Origin: Gammaproteobacteria bacterium
GTDB taxonomy: Bacteria; Pseudomonadota; Gammaproteobacteria; Methylococcales; Methylomonadaceae
DNA: 9,952 bases
Assembly (NCBI GenBank): GCA_024511045.1
Contig: JANEMG010000060.1
Span: 1 to 9,952, forward strand
Direction of reading: 5' to 3'
This document shows positions 1 through 6,085 of the stretch, piece after piece. Position 1 is the first letter of the stretch, and each line of letters begins with the position of its first letter. The notes under the pieces are model-generated. The model saw only the letters and a list, made by a program, of their open reading frames with translations. It ran no database searches and had not been told where the DNA came from. Both the position numbers and the translations under genes were made by a program.

Positions 1-183
1 CTGTCGCTGCTGGTGCTGCCACTCTACGTGCCGGTACTGATTTTTGCCAGCAACGCCGTGACCATGGCCGGCAATGGCTTTGCCGTGGATGCGCAAATCA
101 ACATCCTGATTGCCATACTGTCGCTGGCCGTCGTTCTGGCGCCTCTGCCTGCCGCGGCGGCATTGAAAATGAGCATGAGTTGA
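1..183 (+). CDS. ccmB: CcmB haem exporter permease, C-terminal fragment
   Basis: The first 60 codons are open from base 1 and end at TGA 181-183. They encode two hydrophobic segments: one rich in Leu/Val/Pro followed by SNAVTMAGNG, and a second, INILIAILSLAVVLAPLP, before a short end in KMSMS. This matches the end of CcmB, the membrane subunit that works with the ATPase CcmA and with CcmC/CcmD in cytochrome c maturation. The call rests on the hydrophobic pattern, the LP-rich last helix and above all the position directly before ccmC; the 5' part lies outside the window. CcmB proteins are normally about 220 residues, so roughly a quarter is visible. The gene is followed by 262 non-coding bases rather than an overlap with ccmC. 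Confidence 0.88.
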   Translation: MSLLVLPLYVPVLIFASNAVTMAGNGFAVDAQINILIAILSLAVVLAPLPAAAALKMSMS

Positions 184-445
184 CGAACTCGTTTCCATCT
201 CAAGACTTGTTAATGTTACGTTAATCGCCACTGATTACCATAACCATCGTTAACGCAGAAATGCCAAAAAAAACCGGATGCAACCGTTCAGAATGTATTG
301 GCATTCCCGGTGAAGCGAGGAATCTTGAAGGCAAAAGCATCGCCATAATGACAAGGATGTCTCCTGACGCCGAAATGATAGCATAATTTGAACCCATTCC
401 TTTTCCATCACCCACATAACCTCAACCGAAAATACTGTCATCGCA
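184..445. other. Non-coding gap between ccmB and ccmC
   Basis: These 262 bases separate two genes that usually lie close together. Composition is visibly more AT-rich than the flanking genes. Open frames on the minus strand here look like chance: no ribosome site and no recognisable protein. I see three GTTAAT/GTTAAC elements (209-214, 219-224 and 248-253), an A8 run near 266-273, and an 8-base inverted repeat (annotated separately). CATAAT at 382-387 could serve as a -10 box for ccmC, but no good -35 lies 16-18 bases upstream, so I do not call a promoter. ccmC has no other in-frame start in this stretch after the TGA at 389-391. Confidence 0.6.
260..305. repeat. 8-base inverted repeat in the ccmB-ccmC gap
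   Basis: AATGCCAA at 260-267 and TTGGCATT at 298-305 are exact reverse complements separated by 30 bases. The left arm runs into an A8 tract. Possible readings are a regulator site with two spaced half-sites, a long-loop hairpin in the mRNA leader of ccmC, or chance. There is no U-tract after the right arm on the plus strand. Read on the minus strand, the T8 tract precedes and overlaps the second arm, so neither direction gives a clean intrinsic terminator. Confidence 0.4.
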
Positions 446-1207
446 ATGTCTTTCGTACCAACACCCATCAGCCGCTTCTTTCACAGAATGGCATCGCCGC
501 CGCATTTCTACAGCCTGACCAACAAACTGCTGCCCTGGCTGATGACAATCTTCATTCTGCTGCTCGGCTACGGTCTGTACGGCGGTCTGTATCTGGCGCC
601 CACCGACTACCAGCAGGGCGACAGCTACCGAATCATCTATGTGCATGTCCCCGCGGCATGGATGTCGCTGTTCATCTATGTAGTGATGGCCATGGCCGGC
701 GCCATCGGCCTGATCTGGCGGATCAAGCTGGCGGAGATCATGGTCATCAGCAGCGCCCCGATCGGCGCCAGTTTCACTTTCATCGCTCTGGTCACCGGCG
801 CCCTGTGGGGCAAGCCCATGTGGGGGACCTGGTGGGTCTGGGACGCGCGCCTGACCTCGGAGTTGATCCTGCTGTTTCTCTATCTGGGCATCATCAGCCT
901 GTATGGCGCGATCGAAGACAAGCGCAGAGCGTCACGGGCGGTATCCATTCTCGCCCTGGTGGGGGTAGTCAACATACCGATCATTCACTACTCGGTGGAA
1001 TGGTGGAATACCCTGCACCAGGGCCCCACGGTAACCAAAATAGACAAACCCTCGATTCATATCGATATGCTGATCCCCTTGCTGACCATGGCCATCGCCT
1101 TCAAATTCTATTATCTCATCGCCCTGCTGCAGGCAGCGAAAGTGGAATTGCTGAGGCGCGAGCAGAACAGTCAATGGGTCAGAAGCATGCTGGAGACTGA
1201 AACATGA
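446..1207 (+). CDS. ccmC: CcmC, haem transfer protein of cytochrome c maturation
   Basis: This 253-residue polytopic inner-membrane protein has the tryptophan-rich haem-handling (WWD) motif WGTWWVWDARLTSE at about residues 126-139. Two periplasmic histidines, H67 (in YVHVPAAW) and H191 (in WWNTLHQGP), have the same 124-residue spacing as the axial haem ligands H60/H184 of E. coli CcmC. About six membrane helices are visible. The family presents haem to the chaperone CcmE and works with CcmABD. ATG 446 is the only possible start after the in-frame TGA at 389; Met15 would be a shorter alternative. No clear Shine-Dalgarno sequence precedes ATG 446. The stop TGA overlaps the ccmD start as ATGA. 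Length is normal for the family. Confidence 0.97.
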   Translation: MSFVPTPISRFFHRMASPPHFYSLTNKLLPWLMTIFILLLGYGLYGGLYLAPTDYQQGDSYRIIYVHVPAAWMSLFIYVVMAMAGAIGLIWRIKLAEIMVISSAPIGASFTFIALVTGALWGKPMWGTWWVWDARLTSELILLFLYLGIISLYGAIEDKRRASRAVSILALVGVVNIPIIHYSVEWWNTLHQGPTVTKIDKPSIHIDMLIPLLTMAIAFKFYYLIALLQAAKVELLRREQNSQWVRSMLETET

Positions 1208-1371
1208 ATAGCTTTGCCGAATTTATATTGATGGGTGGATATGCCTTCTATGTCTGGACAGCCTATGGAATTGCCTTTATCGTGCTGCTGGTCAATCTGA
1301 TCATGCCGGTCGTGCAAAGGAAGCAATTCTTGCGGGAACTGGCCTTGAAACAGAAACGGATCAGACAATGA
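1204..1371 (+). CDS. ccmD: CcmD, small haem exporter subunit
   Basis: This 55-residue gene fits between ccmC and ccmE with ATGA overlaps at both ends (1204-1207 and 1368-1371). It has the expected CcmD layout: a short N-terminal stretch with MGGYAFYVWTAYGI, one membrane helix at about residues 15-37 (AFIVLLVNLIMPVV), and a charged cytoplasmic tail rich in Lys, Arg and Gln. In the family, CcmD is a small membrane protein needed to release holo-CcmE from the CcmABC complex. The YVW...YG pattern before the helix is typical of CcmD. The identification is firm because of both sequence pattern and place in the operon. Confidence 0.94.
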   Translation: MNSFAEFILMGGYAFYVWTAYGIAFIVLLVNLIMPVVQRKQFLRELALKQKRIRQ

Positions 1372-1802
1372 AACCAGCAAGAAGAAATCGATTGTTTCTC
1401 ATTTTATTGATGGTGGCGGGTGTCGCGACGGCGGCGACGTTTGCGCTGCAAGCCTTCAATGAAAACCTGATGTATTTTTTCTCGACCACCGAAGTGGCCG
1501 AGGGCAAAGCCCCACAGGGGGCGAAATTCCGCCTCGGCGGCATGGTGGTCGAGGGCAGCATCGAAAGGCCGGACAACGGCATGATGGTTCGCTTCGTACT
1601 GACCGACTACAACAAACAGGTGACCGTGGAATACACCGGCATCCTGCCCGACCTGTTCCGGGAAGGACAGGGCATCGTGGCCAACGGACGCCTGAACGAC
1701 AAGGGCGTGTTCATTGCCGAAGAAGTACTGGCCAAACACGATGAAAACTACATGCCGCCGGAGGTGGCCGACAGCCTGCAGCCCCCGGAAGTGCAGCAAT
1801 GA
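1368..1802 (+). CDS. ccmE: CcmE, periplasmic haem chaperone
   Basis: The product is 144 residues: a short Arg/Lys-rich N-terminus, one signal-anchor helix at about residues 9-28, then a beta-rich periplasmic domain of OB-fold type. The haem-binding motif LAKHDENYMPPEV sits at about 121-133. H124 is the histidine that binds haem covalently and Y128 the nearby conserved tyrosine, matching H130/Y134 of E. coli CcmE. The motif FRLGGMVVEGS (54-64) is also typical. CcmE takes haem from CcmC and passes it to the CcmF/H/I ligase. The start ATG overlaps the ccmD stop (ATGA), and the end overlaps the ccmF start in the same way. It is the H-type CcmE, not the rarer cysteine variant. Confidence 0.97.
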   Translation: MKPARRNRLFLILLMVAGVATAATFALQAFNENLMYFFSTTEVAEGKAPQGAKFRLGGMVVEGSIERPDNGMMVRFVLTDYNKQVTVEYTGILPDLFREGQGIVANGRLNDKGVFIAEEVLAKHDENYMPPEVADSLQPPEVQQ

Positions 1803-3748
1803 TTGCCGAACTGGGACATTTCTGCCTGATCCTGGCCTGCTTCATGGCTGTGATACAGGGATTGCTGCCGATCATCGGCGCACAGCGCCTCACCGCCGGC
1901 TGGATCGCCGTGGCCAGGCCCGCCGCCTATGGACAGTTACTGTTCGCCCTGCTCTCCTACGGCTGCCTGACCTATGCCTTCCTGGTGCATGATTTTTCCG
2001 TGGCCTATGTCGCGCACAACTCCAACACAGCCCTGCCCACGCTGTACCTGATCTCCGGCGTCTGGGGCGCGCACGAAGGGTCGCTGCTGCTCTGGGCGCT
2101 CATTCTGACCATCTGGACGGGCCTGATCGCCTTCTTCAGCAAACGCATCCCGGAAACCACGGTGGCCCGCGTTCTGGGGGTAATGGGCCTGGTCAGCGTC
2201 GGCTTCATGCTGTTCCTGCTGCTGACGTCCAACCCTTTCGAACGCCTGTTTCCAGTGCCTGTGGAAGGCCGGGACCTGAATCCGCTGCTGCAGGACCCGG
2301 GCCTGGCCATTCATCCGCCCATGCTGTACATGGGCTACGTAGGCTTCTCGGTGGCTTTCGCCTTCTCCATCGCCGCTTTGCTGGAGGGCCGACTGGATTC
2401 CGCCTGGGCACGCTGGTCGCGGCCGTGGACCAATGTCGCCTGGATGTTTCTGACCTTCGGCATCGCCCTGGGCAGCTGGTGGGCCTATTATGAACTGGGC
2501 TGGGGCGGCTGGTGGTTCTGGGACCCGGTAGAAAACGCCTCGTTCATGCCCTGGCTGGTGGGAACGGCGCTGCTGCATTCCCTGGCCGCCAGTGAGAAAC
2601 GCGGGGTATTCAAGACCTGGACGGTGCTGCTGGCGATTTTCGCCTTTTCCCTGAGCCTGCTGGGCACCTTTCTGGTGCGCTCGGGGGTATTGACCTCGGT
2701 GCACGCCTTCGCCAGCGACCCGGCGCGCGGCCTGTTCATACTGATCTTTCTGGCCATCGTCGTGGGCGGCTCGCTGCTGCTCTATGCCGTACGCGCACCC
2801 CATGTCAAAAGCAGCGCAACCTTCGAACTGGTTTCGCGGGAATCCACGCTGCTGCTGAACAACGTGCTGCTGGTGGTCACCGCTGCCACGATCCTGCTGG
2901 GCACGCTCTACCCGCTGGTCATCGATGCCCTCGGCATGGGCAAGATTTCCGTGGGACCGCCCTATTTCAATGCCACCTTCATTCCCCTGATGGCACCGCT
3001 CGCCCTGCTGGTCGGCATCGGCATGCTGCTGCGCTGGAAACGGGACGACCTGGGCACTCTGGCCCGGCGGCTGCAATGGCCGGCTGCCATCTGCCTGGGG
3101 CTGGGACTGGCAATTCCCCTGTCAATGCCGTTCTATTCCTGGCAAGCGGTGCTGGGCACGACGCTGGCTGCCTGGACACTGACCACGGTGGCGCTGTCCT
3201 TCAAGGACCGGCTTGGCCGGCAGCAATTCACCTGGCGGCGGCTGACCACCATTCCGGCAAGCTTCTACGGCATGACCGTCGCGCACATCGGCATCGCCGT
3301 GTTCGTCGTCGGTGTCACCTACACCTCCGTATACAGCATCGAACGGGATGTGCGCATGCAGCCGGGAGACGAGCTGGACCTGGTCGGCTACGTTTTTCGC
3401 TTCCACGGCGTCAAGGTCACCCAGGGCCCCAACTATGTCGCGCAGCAAGGCTCCATCACCGTCACCTACGGAGATGAGACCATCGCCGAACTGCAGCCGC
3501 AGAAACGCGAATATCGCGTGCAGAAGATGCCAATGACCGAGGCGGCCATTGATGCCGGACTGTTTCGTGACCTGTTCGTCGCCATCGGCGAGCCGCTGGA
3601 CGATCGCGGCGCCTGGAGCCTGAGGATTCAATACAAGGCCTTTATCCGCTGGATCTGGCTGGGCGCCATTTTCATGGGGCTGGGCGGCCTGCTGGCCGCT
3701 TCGGACAAACGCTATCGCAAGGGTGGTGGAGCCAAGAGCAATGCTTAA
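1799..3748 (+). CDS. ccmF: CcmF, cytochrome c haem lyase membrane subunit
   Basis: This 649-residue protein of about 15 membrane helices is of normal CcmF length. The WWD motif, including GWGGWWFWDPVENASF, lies at about 234-249. Four conserved histidines are present: H172 (AIHPPMLYMGY), H260 (TALLHSLA), H302 (LTSVHAFASDP) and H496 (GMTVAHIGIA). They match the haem-ligand positions H173, H261, H303 and H491 of E. coli CcmF. A large periplasmic domain before the last helix covers about 511-620. CcmF receives haem from CcmE and attaches it to apocytochrome CXXCH motifs with CcmH/CcmI. The start overlaps ccmE (ATGA), with GGAAG about eight bases upstream as ribosome site. The last eight bases overlap ccmG. 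Long antisense frames across this gene are shadows of its GC-rich codons. Confidence 0.98.
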   Translation: MIAELGHFCLILACFMAVIQGLLPIIGAQRLTAGWIAVARPAAYGQLLFALLSYGCLTYAFLVHDFSVAYVAHNSNTALPTLYLISGVWGAHEGSLLLWALILTIWTGLIAFFSKRIPETTVARVLGVMGLVSVGFMLFLLLTSNPFERLFPVPVEGRDLNPLLQDPGLAIHPPMLYMGYVGFSVAFAFSIAALLEGRLDSAWARWSRPWTNVAWMFLTFGIALGSWWAYYELGWGGWWFWDPVENASFMPWLVGTALLHSLAASEKRGVFKTWTVLLAIFAFSLSLLGTFLVRSGVLTSVHAFASDPARGLFILIFLAIVVGGSLLLYAVRAPHVKSSATFELVSRESTLLLNNVLLVVTAATILLGTLYPLVIDALGMGKISVGPPYFNATFIPLMAPLALLVGIGMLLRWKRDDLGTLARRLQWPAAICLGLGLAIPLSMPFYSWQAVLGTTLAAWTLTTVALSFKDRLGRQQFTWRRLTTIPASFYGMTVAHIGIAVFVVGVTYTSVYSIERDVRMQPGDELDLVGYVFRFHGVKVTQGPNYVAQQGSITVTYGDETIAELQPQKREYRVQKMPMTEAAIDAGLFRDLFVAIGEPLDDRGAWSLRIQYKAFIRWIWLGAIFMGLGGLLAASDKRYRKGGGAKSNA

Positions 3749-4271
3749 ATATGTGATTCCTTTACTGCTGTTTATCGTCATGGCCGTGTTCCTGGCGCTG
3801 GGTCTGAAGCTCGACCCCCGGGAAATCCCCTCGCCGCTGATCGACAAACCGGCCCCCGAATTCAGCCTGCCTGTTCTTGGCAACCCAGATCGTACGCTCA
3901 GCAAGGTGGACATGGCCGGCAAGGTCTGGCTGTTGAATGTCTGGGCATCCTGGTGCTTCTCCTGCCGCGAGGAGCATCCGGTACTCAACCAGCTGGCCCA
4001 GCGGCATGTGGTGCCCATCGTCGGCCTGAACTACAAGGACGAGCCCGGCGCGGCAAGGCAATGGCTGGGGCAGCTGGGCAACCCCTATAACGTCAGCATT
4101 ATGGACCAGGAAGGTCGCACAGGCATCGATTACGGCGTGTATGGCGTACCGGAAACTTTCGTCATCGATAAACAAGGCATGATCCGTTACAAACATACCG
4201 GACCGGTATCGAGCAAGGATGTACAGGAGATTTTCCTGCCGCTGATCGCCAGGCTGCAGTCCGAAGCATAG
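3741..4271 (+). CDS. ccmG: CcmG (DsbE), membrane-anchored thiol-disulfide oxidoreductase
   Basis: This is a 176-residue thioredoxin-like protein with an N-terminal membrane anchor (about residues 4-21) and a periplasmic domain. The active site is WASWCFSCREEHP, with C72 and C75. The cis-proline loop YGVPETF lies at 134-140 and the GLNYKD segment at 95-100, both typical of CcmG/DsbE. It reduces the apocytochrome or CcmH disulfide using electrons from the CcmG partner DsbD/CcdA. I choose ATG 3741, not the upstream GTG 3723 inside ccmF, because the anchor starts right there and GGAG (3728-3731) sits nine bases before it. The gene overlaps ccmF by eight bases. The dipeptide between the cysteines is Phe-Ser, unlike Pro-Thr of E. 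coli. Confidence 0.96.
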   Translation: MLKYVIPLLLFIVMAVFLALGLKLDPREIPSPLIDKPAPEFSLPVLGNPDRTLSKVDMAGKVWLLNVWASWCFSCREEHPVLNQLAQRHVVPIVGLNYKDEPGAARQWLGQLGNPYNVSIMDQEGRTGIDYGVYGVPETFVIDKQGMIRYKHTGPVSSKDVQEIFLPLIARLQSEA

Positions 4272-4332
4272 CATTGCGCCGCTTACCTGAGCCGGACCGG
4301 CAAAAAAACAAATCCATGAGGTTTTCAGAACG
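4272..4332 (+). other. Short spacer between ccmG and ccmH
   Basis: These 61 bases are the only break in the otherwise overlapping ccmC-to-ccmI series. A compact palindrome GCCGGACCGGC is followed by seven A residues, which is the wrong polarity for an intrinsic terminator on the plus strand. GAGG at 4318-4321, eleven bases before the ccmH ATG, is the likely ribosome site. No promoter was recognised. Confidence 0.5.
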
Positions 4333-4800
4333 ATGAAACCGTTGCAAGTCATACTATTGATGCTTCTTTCCTGGAACTGCCTGGCGGCGGTGGAATACCG
4401 GAAATTCGAAGATCCGCAGAAGGAACAGGCCTATCACGATCTGATTGCCGAATTGCGCTGCCTGGTCTGTCAGAACCAGACCATCGCCGATTCCAATGCC
4501 GACCTGGCCAAGGATCTGCGCCGCCAGGTCTATGAAATGCTGCAGCAGGGGAAATCACAGACCGAGATCGTGGAATTCATGACCCAGCGCTACGGTGATT
4601 TCGTTCTGTACAACCCCCCTTTCAAGGCGAAAACCAGTCTGCTGTGGCTGGGCCCCGTGCTGTTCCTGATAAGCGGCCTGGTGATCGTGGTGTTTCTGGC
4701 CCGGCGCGGCAAGACCCCGAGTGACGAAACTCCCGACAGTGAACGACAGGCATTGAAAGCGCGCGCCAAAACCCTGCTCGATGATGGAGACCGATCGTGA
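4333..4800 (+). CDS. ccmH: CcmH, apocytochrome thiol reductase subunit
   Basis: This 155-residue protein has a cleavable signal peptide (about residues 1-19, ending CLAA), a periplasmic three-helix domain with the signature LRCLVCQNQTIADSNA (C43 and C46), and one C-terminal membrane helix at about 103-123 followed by a charged tail. This is the short CcmH type (CycL-like), without the C-terminal TPR domain fused to it in E. coli; that part is the separate ccmI here. CcmH reduces the cysteines of apocytochrome c, or forms a mixed disulfide with them, before CcmF attaches haem. ATG 4333 is supported by GAGG eleven bases upstream and by the signal peptide. The stop overlaps the GTG start of ccmI (GTGA). 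Confidence 0.97.
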   Translation: MKPLQVILLMLLSWNCLAAVEYRKFEDPQKEQAYHDLIAELRCLVCQNQTIADSNADLAKDLRRQVYEMLQQGKSQTEIVEFMTQRYGDFVLYNPPFKAKTSLLWLGPVLFLISGLVIVVFLARRGKTPSDETPDSERQALKARAKTLLDDGDRS

Positions 4801-5840
4801 ACCCGACCTTCTGGCTGATCGCCAGCGTGCTGTTGCTGCTGGCACTGGCAATCATCGTGCCGCCGCTATGGAAAAAACGAGAAATCCAGGAAACCGATGC
4901 GGAGCAGCGCAATGTCAAAATCGTCCGGGACCGTGCCGCAGACCTGAAGCAGCAGCTGGCGGCGGGCGTGCTGACCCGACAGCAGTTCGACGAACAGTAC
5001 CAGGAACTGGAAGCGACCCTTGTAGATGACCTCGGCAGTGAAGCGCCTGCGGAAAAGAAAATCTCGCAGGGACGCTGGATGGTGATCGTCATTGTCCTGC
5101 TGCTGCCATTGTTTTCTGTCCTGACCTACCTGCATCTGGGTGAGCCCGATGCCCTGCACAAGGCGCAAATTCAGCACGCGGAAAAGCCTGCCAAGATGGA
5201 TATCGATGCCATGATCGCCAAACTGCAGAGGCACCTCGAGGAAAAGCCTGACGATGCCCGGGGCTGGTTCATGTTGGGCCGTACCTACAATTACATGAAA
5301 CGCTACCGGCAGGCTGCCGACGCCTTCGCCAAAGCCTATGCGCTGACCGGCGAAAACGAGGAAGTGATGCTGCAGTATGCCGATGCCCTGGCCATGGCCA
5401 ATGGTGGCAGATTGTCCGGCAAGCCGGCGGAACTGGTCTTCAAAGTCCTGCAGCACTCGCCGGACAGCGTCATGGCATTGTGGCTGGGCGGCATGGCCAA
5501 GGCCGAAGCGGGTGATGCGCAGCAGGCCATGCAATACTGGCGCAGACTGGAGAAGCTGCTACCCCCTGGCTCCGAAATCCCATCGGGAACTGCAGCGCAT
5601 GATGGCCGCCGTACAGCCGTCGCAGCCCCCCTCCCGACAAGCACGGCAGGAAGCGCCAGCGCAAGCCGGCGTCCCGGTCAGCGTCGCCGTGCAGGTCACC
5701 ATGACCGAAGCGGTCAAGGCCAAAGTCAGCCCGGACGACACCCTGTTCATCTATGCCAAGGCCCTGACCGGACCGCCCATACCGCTGGCCATCGTGCGCA
5801 AGAAAGCCGCCGACCTGCCCCTGGCCGTGACCCTGGATGA
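4797..5840 (+). pseudogene. ccmI: CcmI, apocytochrome chaperone, N-terminal part; gene frameshifted
   Basis: It starts at GTG 4797, overlapping ccmH as GTGA. Residues 1-260 look normal for CcmI/CycH. There is a helix at 5-24 and a cytoplasmic leucine-zipper-like loop with RDRAADLKQQLAAGVLT and QFDEQYQELEATLV. A second helix lies at about 93-112, followed by periplasmic TPR repeats (about 134-257, including DARGWFMLGRTYNYMKRYRQAADAFAKAYAL). CcmI holds the C-terminal helix of apocytochrome c for the CcmF/H ligase. After LLPPGSE (codon 260, bases 5574-5576) the frame turns into low-complexity Arg/Gly/His/Ser sequence and stops at 5840. The missing C-terminal domain continues in the next frame to 6021, so the intact gene would be 4797-6021 with about 407 codons, minus one extra base. 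A sequencing or assembly error, a real mutation or a recoding event would all look the same here. Confidence 0.88.
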
Positions 5841-6021
5841 CTCCATGGCCATGCTGCCGAACATGAAACTGTCCAACTTCCAGCAGCTGCAGATCGTCGC
5901 CAGGATCTCCAGGTCCGGATCCGCCATGCAGCAGAAAGGCGATTTCATCGGCAGAAAGCCGCTGCAATTGCCCGCCGACCCGGCCTCCGTGCTCATCGTC
6001 ATCGACCAGGAAATCCAATAG
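5578..6021 (+). pseudogene. ccmI: CcmI C-terminal periplasmic domain, displaced to another frame
   Basis: In the frame one base ahead of the ccmI start, bases 5578 to the TAG at 6019-6021 encode SHRELQRMMAAVQ, a Gln/Pro/Ala-rich linker, then a compact domain. That domain contains VAVQVTMTEAVKAKV, DTLFIYAKALTGPP, PLAIVRK, LPLAVTLDDSMAM and a C-terminal DFIGR segment. This is the typical C-terminal domain of CcmI and of fused E. coli-type CcmH. Codon use and residue pattern are well preserved, so decay is recent or the break is an artefact. Reinitiation could only begin at ATG 5599 or 5602, which have no Shine-Dalgarno sequence and no export signal, so a separate functional product is unlikely. 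Read together with the upstream part, one extra base between about 5560 and 5584 explains the split. Confidence 0.85.
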
Positions 6022-6022
6022 C

Positions 6023-6056
6023 GGCAGGTTGTGTAGGGCACGAACACCCGCCTGCC
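6023..6056. terminator. Hairpin between convergent ccmI and kinase genes
   Basis: GGCAGG (6023-6028) pairs with CCTGCC (6051-6056). After a small internal loop, GTGT (6031-6034) pairs with ACAC (6044-6047), leaving a nine-base loop. It lies directly after the ccmI stop and before the end of the convergent kinase gene. Neither strand has a U-tract behind the stem, so this is at best a weak or Rho-assisted bidirectional terminator or an mRNA 3' end stabiliser. Confidence 0.35.
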
Positions 6057-6085
6057 CGAGAGCTTCTGCCATGCCTCGCGGCGCT

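Noticed and set aside
221..468. Minus-strand small frames in the ccmB-ccmC gap
   Set aside because: They are short, lack a ribosome site and recognisable pattern, and one overlaps the start of ccmC.
388..1200. 270-codon plus-strand frame overlapping ccmC in another frame
   Set aside because: It is an alternate-frame shadow rich in Arg/His/Gln; the ccmC frame carries the WWD motif and both conserved histidines.
1937..3076. Long open frame (379 codons) on the minus strand opposite ccmF
   Set aside because: The product is Gln/Gly/His/Arg-rich with no domain pattern and lies wholly opposite a clear ccmF. It is a shadow of GC-rich codons.
3122..4018. 298-codon minus-strand frame opposite ccmF and ccmG
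   Set aside because: It spans two recognised genes on the other strand, has no ribosome site and shows no family motif.
4291..4310. GC palindrome plus A7 between ccmG and ccmH as a terminator
   Set aside because: On the plus strand the run behind the palindrome is A rather than T, and the downstream genes belong to the same pathway, so termination here is not expected.
5562..5566. Programmed +1 frameshift in ccmI at the C5 run
   Set aside because: Shifting exactly there would give LLPLAPKSHREL, which fits less well than keeping LLPPGSE. No stop codon follows the run in the starting frame and no stimulator is evident. An indel or error is simpler.
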